DNA of 64,000 nt from positions 111,698 to 175,697 of the forward strand of contig NZ_NPKT01000012.1 of NCBI RefSeq assembly GCF_008329565.1, read 5' to 3'. The notes beneath the pieces are model-generated. The model was not told where the DNA came from, did no database searches, and worked only from the letters and a program-made list of their open reading frames with translations. The DNA comes from Mycolicibacterium sp. P1-5. GTDB lineage: Bacteria > Actinomycetota > Actinomycetes > Mycobacteriales > Mycobacteriaceae. Each line of letters starts with the position of its first letter. Position 1 is the stretch's first letter. Position numbers and translations under genes: made by a program. This document shows, one piece after another, positions 43,337-52,001 of the stretch.

Positions 43337-44206
43337 GTGAGTACAGCCCTGCAGCCCAGAACCGCCATCACCTCACTGGAGCACGCCACCGCGCTGGATC
43401 CGCCCGCCAAGGCGGTGGCCGGCAAGATCAGGGGACTGCTCAAACCGGGCGCGCTCAAGGATGCGATCAGCGGGACGTGGCTGGGGCACCCGGTGCATCC
43501 CCTGCTCGTGGAGTTGGTGATCGGGTCGCTGTTGTCGGCCTCGCTGGTCGATGCGTTCGCGCCCCGTTCCGGTGCCAAGGCCGCCGAACGGCTGATCTCC
43601 ATCGGGGTAGCAGCCGCGGTGCCGACCGCGTTGACCGGCGCCAGCGACTGGGCCGACACCGAACTGTCCGACGGGGCCGTCCGCCGGGTCGGCCTGGTCC
43701 ACGCCGGGACGAATGCGACGGCCCAACTCCTTTACATCGCTTCGCTTTTGGCGCGCCGTCGCGGTCATGGCGCCCGCGGCCGGCTGCTTGCGCTCGCTGG
43801 CGCGACCGTCCTCGGCGGCGGCGGGTATCTGGGTGCGCATCTGTCGTATGTTCGCGGCGTCGGCGTCAACCAGACGGTCTTCGACGAGGGCTCCAGCGAC
43901 TGGACCGACGTCATAGCCGGCGCCGACCTGCCCGACGGACAACCCAAGAGCGTTCAGGCAGACGGCACCCCGGTTCTCATGGTGCGTCAGCGCGACGGTG
44001 TGCACGCCATCCATGACCGGTGCAGCCACCGCGGTTGCCTGCTCAGCGACGGCGAGCTCGACGGCAGGGTGATCACCTGCGCATGCCACGGGTCGAAGTT
44101 CGACGTCCGCGACGGCAGCCTGCTGCGCGGGCCCGCGACCGTCGGTCAGCCCGCGTTCGAGACCCGGGAGAACAACGGCCGCATCGAGGTCCGGCGCCCG
44201 GGCTAG
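43337..44206 (+). CDS. DUF2231 membrane domain fused to a Rieske [2Fe-2S] domain
   Basis: A 289-residue fusion. Residues about 40-175 form a DUF2231-like membrane region (HPVHPLLVELVIGSLLSASLVDAF, four helices). Residues about 190-289 form a Rieske ferredoxin domain with both cluster motifs, RCSHRGC (C229, H231) and CACHGSKFD (C248, H251). The layout suggests a membrane-anchored electron carrier whose partner is unknown; the charge pattern does not settle which side the cluster faces. GTG 43337 starts the protein; it follows purH by 35 nt but is functionally unrelated to purines. No oxygenase partner is nearby. Confidence 0.88.
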   Translation: MSTALQPRTAITSLEHATALDPPAKAVAGKIRGLLKPGALKDAISGTWLGHPVHPLLVELVIGSLLSASLVDAFAPRSGAKAAERLISIGVAAAVPTALTGASDWADTELSDGAVRRVGLVHAGTNATAQLLYIASLLARRRGHGARGRLLALAGATVLGGGGYLGAHLSYVRGVGVNQTVFDEGSSDWTDVIAGADLPDGQPKSVQADGTPVLMVRQRDGVHAIHDRCSHRGCLLSDGELDGRVITCACHGSKFDVRDGSLLRGPATVGQPAFETRENNGRIEVRRPG

Positions 44207-44273
44207 ACAACTTTTGTCTCATTGCGCTGAGGTGCGTAATGCCTTGGTGGCGCAGCAGTCGTAGCGTGGAGAG

Positions 44274-45656
44274 GTGACTTCACCTGACAACCTCCCCCGC
44301 ACCCTTGGCGAACTGCGCGCAACCGGGCATCGGGAGCGCAGCGTCAAGCAGGAGATCCGGGAGAACCTGCTGACCGCGCTGGCCGAGGGCGACGACGTCT
44401 GGCCAGGCATTTTCGGCTTCGAAGACACCGTTTTGCCGCAGCTGGAGCGTGCTTTGATAGCGGGGCACGACTTCGTCCTGCTGGGCGAGCGGGGGCAGGG
44501 CAAGACCCGCTTGCTGCGCTCATTGCAGAACCTGCTCGACGAGTGGACGCCTGTGATCGCCGGATCCGAGCTCGGCGAGCACCCCTACACCCCGATCACC
44601 CCGCAGTCGATCCGCCGTGTCGCGGACCTCGGGGAGGCGCTGCCGGTCGGTTGGCGGCACCGCAGCGAGCGCTACACCGAGAAGCTCGCGACGCCCGACA
44701 CCAGCGTGGCCGACCTGGTCGGTGATATCGACCCGATCAAGGTCGCCGAGGGTCGCAGCCTCGGTGACCCGGAGACCATCGCGTACGGCCTGATCCCGCG
44801 GGCGCACCGCGGCATCGTCGCCGTCAACGAGCTTCCCGACCTGGCCGAGCGCATCCAGGTCTCGATGCTCAACGTGATGGAGGAGCGCGACATCCAGGTG
44901 CGCGGCTACACGCTGCGGTTGCCGCTCGATGTGCTGGTCGTCGCCAGCGCGAACCCCGAGGATTACACCAACCGCGGTCGCATCATCACCCCGCTCAAGG
45001 ACCGCTTCGGCGCTGAGATCCGCACGCACTACCCGCGTGAGCTCGACGCGGAGGTCGGCGTGATCACCCAGGAAGCGCACCTCTCGGCGCAGGTTCCGAC
45101 CTACCTGATGCAGGTCATTGCTCGCTTCGCGCGCTATCTGCGCGAGTCCAATTCGGTCGACCAGCGGTCGGGTGTGTCGGCGCGGTTCGCGATAGCCGCC
45201 GCCGAGACCGTCGCCGCCTCGGCCCGCCACCGCGGTGCCATCCTGGGCGAGGAGGAGCCGGTGGCCCGGGTGGTCGACCTCGGAACGATCGTCGACGTGC
45301 TGCGCGGCAAGCTGGAATTCGAATCCGGCGAGGAGGGTCGCGAGCAGGCGGTGCTCGAGCACCTGTTGCGTCGAGCGACCGCCGACACAGCGCAACGGGT
45401 GCTCGTCGGCATCGACGTCGGCCCGCTGGTGGCGGCCGTCGAGGGCGGCTCGGCGGTGACGACCGGTGAGCAGGTGGCGGCCAAGGATGTGCTGGCCGCA
45501 TTGCCCGACCTGCCGGTGATCGATGCGATCGCCAAGCGGCTCGACGCCGAGACCGAAGGCGAGCGTGCCGCGGCGCTCGAATTGGCGCTGGAGGCGCTGT
45601 ATTTGGCCAAGCGCATCGACAAGGTGACGGGAGAAGGCGAAACCGTCTATGGCTAA
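44274..45656 (+). CDS. AAA+ ATPase of the magnesium-chelatase/MoxR type (Rv0958)
   Basis: A 460-residue AAA+ ATPase. Walker A is LGERGQGKTRLLRS (about residues 71-84); Walker B and sensor segments appear at RGIVAVNELPDLAERIQVSMLNVMEERDIQ and LVVASANPEDYTNRGRIITPLKDRFGAEIRTHYP. These resemble the ChlI/BchI subunit of magnesium chelatase and MoxR-like ATPases, which remodel partners carrying VWA domains. The next gene, overlapping by 8 nt, encodes such a VWA protein, so the two form a chaperone-like pair. No chlorophyll or ChlH gene is present, so the target is not Mg-protoporphyrin. GTG 44274 start. Confidence 0.88.
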   Translation: MTSPDNLPRTLGELRATGHRERSVKQEIRENLLTALAEGDDVWPGIFGFEDTVLPQLERALIAGHDFVLLGERGQGKTRLLRSLQNLLDEWTPVIAGSELGEHPYTPITPQSIRRVADLGEALPVGWRHRSERYTEKLATPDTSVADLVGDIDPIKVAEGRSLGDPETIAYGLIPRAHRGIVAVNELPDLAERIQVSMLNVMEERDIQVRGYTLRLPLDVLVVASANPEDYTNRGRIITPLKDRFGAEIRTHYPRELDAEVGVITQEAHLSAQVPTYLMQVIARFARYLRESNSVDQRSGVSARFAIAAAETVAASARHRGAILGEEEPVARVVDLGTIVDVLRGKLEFESGEEGREQAVLEHLLRRATADTAQRVLVGIDVGPLVAAVEGGSAVTTGEQVAAKDVLAALPDLPVIDAIAKRLDAETEGERAAALELALEALYLAKRIDKVTGEGETVYG

Positions 45657-47640
45657 ACAGGATCGCGGGCACGCGCACGATTCCCGGTACTCGGCGTATA
45701 CCGGGGGCCCTGATCCGCTTGCCCCGCCGGTGGATCTGCGCGACGCGCTCGAGCAGATCGGCCAGGACGTCATGGAGGGCACCTCGCCGCGCCGGGCGCT
45801 CTCAGAGCTGCTGCGGCGCGGAACCAAGAACACCAAGGGTGCCGACCGGCTCGCTGCAGAGGTGAATCGGCGGCGCCGAGAGTTGTTGAGCCGTAACAAT
45901 CTCGACGGCACGCTCCAGGAGATCAAGCAGCTGCTCGACGAGGCGGTGTTGTCCGAGCGCAAGGAACTGGCGCGCGCGCTCGACGACGATGCCCGTTTTC
46001 AGGAGCTGCAGATCGAATCGCTGTCACCGTCGCCGGCCAAGGCAGTCCAGGAGCTGTCGGACTACAACTGGCGCAGTCCCGAGGCGCGCGAGAAGTACGA
46101 GCAGATCAAGGATCTGCTCGGCCGGGAGATGCTCGATCAGCGGTTCGCCGGCATGAAGCAGGCGCTGGAAAACGCCACCGACGAAGACCGCCAGGCCGTC
46201 AACGAGATGCTCGATGACCTGAACGACTTGCTGGACAAGCATTCTCGGGGTGAGGACAGCCCCGAAGACTTTCAAAACTTCATGGGTAAGCACGGCCAGT
46301 ACTTTCCGGAGAATCCGAAGAACGTCGAGGAACTGCTCGACTCGCTGGCCCAACGGGCGGCGGCCGCGCAGCGATTTCGCAACAGCTTGACCCCTGATCA
46401 GCGGGCCGAGCTGGATGCGCTGGCGCAGCAGGCTTTCGGCTCACCGCAGCTGATGAACGCGCTCAACCGGCTCGACTCGCACTTGCAGGCGGCCCGACCG
46501 GGGGAGGACTGGAACGGCTCGTCGGAGTTCTCCGGTGACAATCCGCTCGGCATGGGTGAGGGCGCTCAGGCGATGGCCGACATCGCCGAGCTCGAGCAGC
46601 TCGCCGAACAGCTGTCGCAGAGCTACGCCGGGGCGACCATGGACGACGTCGACCTCGACGCGCTGGCCCGCCAGCTCGGTGATCAGGCCGCCATCGACGG
46701 GCGGACGCTGGCCGAATTGGAGCGGGCTCTGATGAATCAGGGCTTCCTGGACCGCGGCTCCGACGGACAGTGGCGCTTGTCGCCGAAGGCCATGCGCCAA
46801 CTCGGTCAAACCGCGCTTCGTGATGTCGCCCAACAGCTTTCGGGCCGTCACGGTGATCGGGACACCCGTCGTGCCGGTGCGGCCGGCGAACTGACCGGTG
46901 CCACGCGACCGTGGGCGTTCGGCGACACCGAGCCCTGGAACGTCACGCGCACTCTGACGAATACGGTGTTGCGGCAGGCCGGCACGAAGGCCGCGGGGCC
47001 GCTGCGGATCGCGGTCGACGACGTCGAGGTGTCGGAGACCGAGACCCGTACCCAGGCGGCCGTGGCGCTGCTCGTCGACACCTCGTTCTCGATGGTCATG
47101 GAGAACCGGTGGCTGCCGATGAAACAGACCGCGCTCGCGCTCAACCATCTGGTGAGCACGAGGTTCCGATCGGATGCGCTGCAGATCATCGCCTTCGGCC
47201 GCTACGCCCGGACGGTGACCGCGGCCGAGTTGACCGGACTAGAAGGTGTCTACGAACAGGGCACGAACCTGCACCACGCGCTGGCGCTGGCGGTCCGCCA
47301 CCTGCGTCGCCACCCCAATGCCCAGCCGGTGATTCTGGTCGTCACGGACGGTGAGCCCACCGCGCACCTGGAGGATTTCGAGGGAAGTGGGTCGGGTTCT
47401 TCGGTGTTTTTCGACTACCCGCCCCATCCGCGGACCATCGCGCACACCGTGCGCGGGTTCGACGAGGTTGCGCGGCTCGGCGCGCAGGTCACGATCTTCC
47501 GGCTCGGCAATGATCCCGGGTTGGCCAGATTCATCGATCAGGTCGCCCGCCGGGTGGAGGGCCGGGTCGTCGTCCCGGACCTGGACGGACTCGGCGCGGC
47601 AGTTGTCGGTGACTACCTCCGGTCTCGCCGGCGACGCTGA
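45649..47640 (+). CDS. VWA-domain protein partner of the AAA+ ATPase (Rv0959)
   Basis: A 663-residue protein with a long charged, helical N-terminal part (about 1-440) and a C-terminal von Willebrand A domain (about 450-660). The MIDAS metal site is visible: DTSFSM (DxSxS-like, near residue 478), the threonine region EQGTNLHHAL and VTDGEPTAH. Such VWA proteins act with MoxR/ChlI-type ATPases in complex assembly or metal insertion. Its ATG lies inside the ATPase stop region (8-nt overlap), implying coupled translation. A hairpin begins at the last base of its stop codon. Client unknown. Confidence 0.88.
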   Translation: MAKQDRGHAHDSRYSAYTGGPDPLAPPVDLRDALEQIGQDVMEGTSPRRALSELLRRGTKNTKGADRLAAEVNRRRRELLSRNNLDGTLQEIKQLLDEAVLSERKELARALDDDARFQELQIESLSPSPAKAVQELSDYNWRSPEAREKYEQIKDLLGREMLDQRFAGMKQALENATDEDRQAVNEMLDDLNDLLDKHSRGEDSPEDFQNFMGKHGQYFPENPKNVEELLDSLAQRAAAAQRFRNSLTPDQRAELDALAQQAFGSPQLMNALNRLDSHLQAARPGEDWNGSSEFSGDNPLGMGEGAQAMADIAELEQLAEQLSQSYAGATMDDVDLDALARQLGDQAAIDGRTLAELERALMNQGFLDRGSDGQWRLSPKAMRQLGQTALRDVAQQLSGRHGDRDTRRAGAAGELTGATRPWAFGDTEPWNVTRTLTNTVLRQAGTKAAGPLRIAVDDVEVSETETRTQAAVALLVDTSFSMVMENRWLPMKQTALALNHLVSTRFRSDALQIIAFGRYARTVTAAELTGLEGVYEQGTNLHHALALAVRHLRRHPNAQPVILVVTDGEPTAHLEDFEGSGSGSSVFFDYPPHPRTIAHTVRGFDEVARLGAQVTIFRLGNDPGLARFIDQVARRVEGRVVVPDLDGLGAAVVGDYLRSRRRR

Positions 47641-47658
47641 CCTGAGAAGCTCTCAGGT
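47640..47658 (+). terminator. terminator hairpin at the VWA gene stop
   Basis: ACCTGAGA (47640-47647) pairs perfectly with TCTCAGGT (47651-47658) around an AGC loop. It starts at the final base of the stop codon. No U-tract. Confidence 0.65.
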
Positions 47659-48015
47659 ACTCAGCAAATCTATGCACCCCACCGATGGTGTTGCTCGCGT
47701 TAGTGTGGGTAGCAAAGAGCGCGGCAAACCACTTTGTTATTGACGGCAACGTTCTCGGGCGTAGCGCCCCAGCGAACACGTGCAACACGAAGGTAACCCT
47801 GACGTTTCCAGACCGTCAATTAGCTATTCGAGGCCCGTCCGTCCTGCGTGATTCCTGTGAAAACTGCTAAGTACTTTAGTCCCTAAAATCCTTGCTACCG
47901 CTTGCTGAAGGGCAAACAGCCCCTTAGTATCTATCAGGATCTTCTAAGATTCGTATCAGCAAAGCACCGAGTTCGTCACGACCCTGGCGAACCGCACCAG
48001 CAAGGGGAACTAGCA
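47659..48015 (+). promoter_or_regulatory. 357-nt leader/promoter region of the secreted protein gene
   Basis: No convincing gene. The last 150 nt are noticeably AT-rich for this genome (for example AAGTACTTTAGTCCCTAAAA near 47871) and should hold the promoter. A weak AAGGG/CCCTT pair lies at 47908-47925. A 61-codon open frame at 47685-47870 has poor codon use and is not called. Confidence 0.5.
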
Positions 48016-49335
48016 ATGGCGTCACGGACTCGGCCCTTCCTGATGACCGGCGCGGCGCTGGCCAGCGCCGCCGCCATCGTCGCCGCCTCACCGTCGTATC
48101 TACCGACCCACGACCTCGCGGTGGGTGCATCCACCCCGCTGCCGGTGTCGACGGCCAAGTATGCGCTGACGGCGATCACCGATATCACCATCCAGGGCAT
48201 CAACGATGCCTACTACTTCGGTTGGGGCGGCTATGTCGGCTGCGGCGCCGTCGACGCCGACGGCAACTGCACCAACACGCCGCTGGATACGTATTACCCC
48301 GGGGTGAAGAACATCTACATCAGCGGTGCTTCAGGCGTGCTGTACTACCTGGTCGACAATGCACTCGAGTCATTCGTCCCCAGCTTCGACCTTGACAACT
48401 ACTACTTCGAGATCGGTGCTCCCGCAATTCCGTACGTGGGCAGCGGTGAGCTCTTCGGCACCGGCTCGCCGATCTTCCAAGCCGCGCAGGCGACGTTCTA
48501 TTACGGCCTTCCGAACGTTGCCAATTCGATCGTCGCCTCGGTCGCACAATTGGTTCCGACCTTCAACCTCGGCCCGGTGGCACTCGGCGGCGGCATCCTG
48601 ACCAGCCTCTTCTTCTACGGTTCCACGCCGGACGGTTCGTTCGACTACGGCACGCCTGGCCTCTCGGCGGTCTTGGCCTACATCTCGACGTCGATCTCGG
48701 ACAATCTCCCAGGAGCGCCTACGGCTGCCGGGCTGAGCGGCGCGGTGAGCGCGGCGACCGCGGCCGTCGAAGGTGTGGTCAAGAATTTCGAGGGCGCGCT
48801 CACGGGTGCGACGGCGGCCAACGCAGCGACCACGGCGGCGAAGACCCCGAAGACCGCGGCGGTCGCGGAGGTCGTCAAGACCGAGTCGGTGACCGGCGGC
48901 AAGACGACCGAGGACACCAACTCGACCGGAACGCCCACGACCACCGAGGGCACCACCCCGTCGGGTACGGGCACCACCCCGGCGGGTACGGGCACCACCA
49001 CCCCGTCGACCGACGGCACCGCCGCAGCGGGTGCGGGTACCACCGGCTCCTCGACCGACGGCACTCCGTCCTCGACCGCCGACAGCACCCCGGCCGCGCC
49101 GGCGAAGTCGACCGGCGCCGTGGCACCCAAGCCGACGACGTCGTCGACCAAGGCCACCCCGAAGCCGGCCAAGCCGCAGAACCCGCTCGCCAAGATCGGC
49201 AAGCAGATCTCGGACGCGCTCGGCGTCGGCAAGAAGACCAAGCCGGAATCCAGCCCGTCGAGCACCTCCGGCACCGCTTCCAACTCGTCGAGCACGTCTT
49301 CGAGCAATGCGAGTTCGGGCGACGCCACGAAGTAA
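48016..49335 (+). CDS. large secreted protein with Thr/Ser/Pro-rich C-terminal half
   Basis: A 439-residue exported protein. Residues 1-35 form a signal peptide (LMTGAALASAAAIVAAS). Residues about 40-265 are a Tyr/Gly-rich globular region (ISGASGVLYYLVDNALESF, FYYGLPNVANSIVASVAQL) with two Cys (GCGAVDADGNC). Residues about 290-439 are low-complexity TGTTP/TSS repeats ending in a Ser/Asn-rich tail with a basic KPAKPQNPLAKIGKQISDALG segment. AAGGGGAAC precedes ATG 48016. The same domain style occurs in several mycobacterial exported proteins of unknown role; I do not recognise a function. A strong terminator follows. Confidence 0.8.
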   Translation: MASRTRPFLMTGAALASAAAIVAASPSYLPTHDLAVGASTPLPVSTAKYALTAITDITIQGINDAYYFGWGGYVGCGAVDADGNCTNTPLDTYYPGVKNIYISGASGVLYYLVDNALESFVPSFDLDNYYFEIGAPAIPYVGSGELFGTGSPIFQAAQATFYYGLPNVANSIVASVAQLVPTFNLGPVALGGGILTSLFFYGSTPDGSFDYGTPGLSAVLAYISTSISDNLPGAPTAAGLSGAVSAATAAVEGVVKNFEGALTGATAANAATTAAKTPKTAAVAEVVKTESVTGGKTTEDTNSTGTPTTTEGTTPSGTGTTPAGTGTTTPSTDGTAAAGAGTTGSSTDGTPSSTADSTPAAPAKSTGAVAPKPTTSSTKATPKPAKPQNPLAKIGKQISDALGVGKKTKPESSPSSTSGTASNSSSTSSSNASSGDATK

Positions 49336-49353
49336 CAAACCTGCACCAAGACT

Positions 49354-49382
49354 TCGGCCCCTTCCGATTCGGAAGGGGCCGA
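49354..49382 (+). terminator. intrinsic terminator after the secreted protein gene
   Basis: TCGGCCCCTTCCG (49354-49366) pairs perfectly with CGGAAGGGGCCGA (49370-49382) around ATT, then GGTTGTTTCT. A 13-bp GC-rich stem with a T-rich tail: the best classical terminator in the window. Confidence 0.9.
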
Positions 49383-49404
49383 GGTTGTTTCTGGGGCTCA
49401 GTCG

Positions 49405-50001
49405 TCAGGGTGAATCAGGAGCGCTGGGCTTGCGGTTCCTGCGCTTGATGCCGACGCCTCCCCAGAGCGAGAAACCGCGGATGGTGACTCTCGGAGCGCC
49501 CGGTGTACCCGGACCGTCGACGGCGTGGTCGAAGCCGCCCATCACGCCGACGCCGTGAACCTCGACATTGATCTCCGGCGGCAGCAGGATCGTCTGCCCG
49601 CCCATGATCGAGTACGCGTGAATCTCTACGCTGGCCGAGGTGAAGTCGGCATAGCGCAGGTCGACGACACCGCCGCCGAACAGGGTGAACGTGGTGATCC
49701 GGCCAGGCACGTTCCACCGGCCGCGGCGCTCGAACCCGCTGAGGATCGCCAGCAGAAGCGTCTTGGGTGCCGGCTTGGAGGCGCCGCGCCGGTGCGAGGC
49801 GTCGGCGGCTTCCGGCAAGTCCTTGGTGAGCCGATCCAGATCGTCATAGGTCTGCGCGGCGTACGCCTTGGCCAACCGCTGCTCGTATTCGCTGAGCTGC
49901 AAACGTCCCTTGGAGGCGGCGTCGGTGAGCAATTGGGCGACCTGGATGCGGTCGGTGTCGGCAGCCCGCGTCGATGCATCCCGCGGTGTCAAATTGCTCA
50001 T
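49405..50001 (-). CDS. DUF1707 protein (Rv0966c type)
   Basis: A 198-residue protein. The N-terminal 60 residues form a DUF1707 (SHOCT-like) helix pair: DTDRIQVAQLLTDAASKGRLQLSEYEQRLAKAYAAQTYDDL. The C-terminal half has beta repeats rich in Gly (FTLFGGGVVDLRYADF, SIMGGQTILLPP, GVGVMGGFDHAV), as in cell-wall-active antibiotic response (LiaF-like) domains. It might sense envelope state, but there is no membrane helix. In M. tuberculosis its neighbour is csoR; here echA7 follows instead. Confidence 0.85.
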   Translation of the reverse strand: MSNLTPRDASTRAADTDRIQVAQLLTDAASKGRLQLSEYEQRLAKAYAAQTYDDLDRLTKDLPEAADASHRRGASKPAPKTLLLAILSGFERRGRWNVPGRITTFTLFGGGVVDLRYADFTSASVEIHAYSIMGGQTILLPPEINVEVHGVGVMGGFDHAVDGPGTPGAPRVTIRGFSLWGGVGIKRRNRKPSAPDSP

Positions 50002-50065
50002 CGCTTACGAGGGTACGACTCTGGTCCGCCACCGCAAGAGTGTTCGCTGTTCTCTCACACTCGTG

Positions 50066-50833
50066 TTATCGCAGCCAGGGTGGTTCGCGTTTCTGCAGAA
50101 ATGCGAGCATCCCTTCGTGGGCTTCCTCGGAGACGAACAGTCGTGCCGACTCCTTCGCCAATTCCTCGGCGTCGCGGTCGAAACGAGCCAAGATATCGGC
50201 CGTTGTCAGGGATTTCGATGCGGCCAGTCCCTGCGGCGAGCCACGGCCGAGGTCGGCCACGATGCCTGCGATCGCAGTGTCGAGGTCCTCGGCGGCCAGC
50301 GTGATCAGCCCGATCTCGGCGGCCGTCGGTGCGGTGAACGTCTCACCCGTCAAGTAGTAGCGGGCAGCCGCGCGCGGCGTCATCTTCGGCAGCAATGTCA
50401 GAGAAATGACAGCAGGGGCCACCCCGATGCGCGCCTCGGTCAGGGCGAAGGTGCTGCGCGGGCCTGCGACCGCAATGTCGCACGCCCCCACCAGACCCAG
50501 GCCGCCGGCTCGCACATGGCCGTCGACGGCCGCCACCACCGGCACGGGCGAGGAGACGATCGCCCGTAGGACCGCCGTCATTTCGCGTGCGCGTGCAGCG
50601 GTGGTCTCGAACGGGTCCCCGGCCGACGCTTCGCTCAGATCGGCACCGGCGCAGAACGTACCGCCGGTGTGACCCAGCACCACGGTTCGCACCGCCGGGT
50701 CGGCGGCTGCATCTCGCAATCCGGCGTGCAGTTGCTCGATCAGCCGGGTGGACAGCGCGTTGCGGTTGTGCGGCGAGTCGAGCGTCAGCCGGGCGACATG
50801 GCCGTCGATGGCGTAGCTGACCAGATTGCTCAT
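50066..50833 (-). CDS. echA7: enoyl-CoA hydratase/isomerase family protein EchA7
   Basis: A 255-residue crotonase-fold protein, last gene of the six-gene acyl-CoA operon. The oxyanion-hole motifs are GGTFCAGADLSEAS and GHVRAGGLGLVGACDIAVAG, with FALTEARIGVAPAVIS carrying the Glu of the second catalytic position (the first Glu is replaced: AGGLG). That single-Glu pattern occurs in hydratases of methylglutaconyl-CoA or isohexenylglutaconyl-CoA type as well as others, so it suits the carboxylase-containing operon. It starts 2 nt before fadE12 ends. Exact reaction unproven. Confidence 0.9.
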   Translation of the reverse strand: MSNLVSYAIDGHVARLTLDSPHNRNALSTRLIEQLHAGLRDAAADPAVRTVVLGHTGGTFCAGADLSEASAGDPFETTAARAREMTAVLRAIVSSPVPVVAAVDGHVRAGGLGLVGACDIAVAGPRSTFALTEARIGVAPAVISLTLLPKMTPRAAARYYLTGETFTAPTAAEIGLITLAAEDLDTAIAGIVADLGRGSPQGLAASKSLTTADILARFDRDAEELAKESARLFVSEEAHEGMLAFLQKREPPWLR

Positions 50834-50834
50834 A

Positions 50835-52001
50835 TCAGTACGACCGAGGCAGGCCGAGCGACGTCTGGGCGACGAAGTTCAGGATCATCTCCCTGCTGAC
50901 CGGAGCGATGCGCGCGAGTCTCGATGCGGTGAGCATCGATGCGACGCCGTACTCCTTGGTGAGCCCATTGCCGCCGAGCGACTGCACGGCCTGGTCGACG
51001 GCCTTGGTGGACGCTTCGCCTGCGGCGTACTTCGCCATGTTGGCCGCCTCGGCGGCGGCAAAGTCGTCGCCGGCGTCGTAGAGCGCGGCAGCCTTCTGCA
51101 TCATCAGCTTGGCCAGCTCGATCTCGATGTAGTTCTGCGCCAACGGATGCGCGATGCCCTGATGTGCGCCGATCGGCGTCTTCCACACCTGGCGGGTCTT
51201 GACGTACTCGGTCGCTCTGCCCAGCACGTGGCGTCCCGCGCCGATGGCGTTGGCCGCTCCCATGATTCGTTCCGGGTTCAGCCCGGCGAACAGTTGCGCG
51301 ATCGCAGCGTCTTCCGAGCCCACCAAGGCGTCGGCCGGCAATCGGACGTCGTCGATGAACACCTGGAACTGGCTTTCCGGGCTGACGATCTCCATGTCGA
51401 TCTTGGTGAAGGAGAAGCCGGGTGTGTCGGTCGGCACGATGAACAACGCCGGCTTGAGGTTGCCGGTCTTGGCCTCTTCGGTGCGGCCGACGACCAGCAC
51501 GGCTTGTGCCTGGTCGACGCCGGAGATGTACACCTTCTGCCCAGACAGGATCCAGTCGCTACCGTCCCGGCGCGCGGTCGTGGTGATCTTGTGTGAGTTG
51601 GAGCCGGCGTCGGGTTCGGTGATGGCGAACGCCATCGTGATCGAGCCGTCGGCGATGCCGGGCAGCCAGCGCTTCTTCTGGTCGCCGGTGCCGAACTTGC
51701 TGATGATCGTGCCGTTGATCGCCGGCGACACCACCAACATCAGCAGGGCGCAGCCGTTGGCGGCCATCTCTTCCATCACCAGGGACAGCTCGTACATCCC
51801 GGCGCCGCCGCCGCCGTACTCCTCGGGCAGGTTCACGCCGATGAAGCCGAGTTTGGCTGCCTCAGACCATAATTCGTCGGTGTGCTCGCCGGCCCGGGCC
51901 TTGGCCAGATAGTAATCCGAGCCGTAGCTCGCCGCCATCGCGGCGACCGCCTTGCGCAGCTCCTGACGTTCGGCGCTCTCGATGAAGCCGGTGTCGGTCA
52001 C
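50835..52001 (-). CDS. fadE12: acyl-CoA dehydrogenase FadE12
   Basis: A 388-residue FAD-dependent acyl-CoA dehydrogenase. Landmarks: AFAITEPDAGSNSHKITTTARRDG (FAD/substrate segment), ADALVGSEDAA, and the C-terminal YAAGEASTKAVDQAVQSLGGNGLTKEYGV. GTG 52001 gives the family N terminus VTDTGFIESAERQELRKAV and overlaps the accA2 stop by 4 nt (GTGA); the longer reading lies in accA2. It introduces an alpha,beta double bond in an acyl-CoA; in this operon a branched or terpenoid acyl-CoA is plausible. One of two dehydrogenases in the operon. Confidence 0.92.
   Translation of the reverse strand: MTDTGFIESAERQELRKAVAAMAASYGSDYYLAKARAGEHTDELWSEAAKLGFIGVNLPEEYGGGGAGMYELSLVMEEMAANGCALLMLVVSPAINGTIISKFGTGDQKKRWLPGIADGSITMAFAITEPDAGSNSHKITTTARRDGSDWILSGQKVYISGVDQAQAVLVVGRTEEAKTGNLKPALFIVPTDTPGFSFTKIDMEIVSPESQFQVFIDDVRLPADALVGSEDAAIAQLFAGLNPERIMGAANAIGAGRHVLGRATEYVKTRQVWKTPIGAHQGIAHPLAQNYIEIELAKLMMQKAAALYDAGDDFAAAEAANMAKYAAGEASTKAVDQAVQSLGGNGLTKEYGVASMLTASRLARIAPVSREMILNFVAQTSLGLPRSY

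Noticed and set aside
44520..45962. 480-codon antisense frame over the AAA+ ATPase gene
   Set aside because: No domain, and the sense strand has clear Walker motifs.
47685..47870. 61-codon open frame before the secreted protein gene
   Set aside because: Codon use unlike neighbours and no start signal; the region is AT-rich and looks regulatory.
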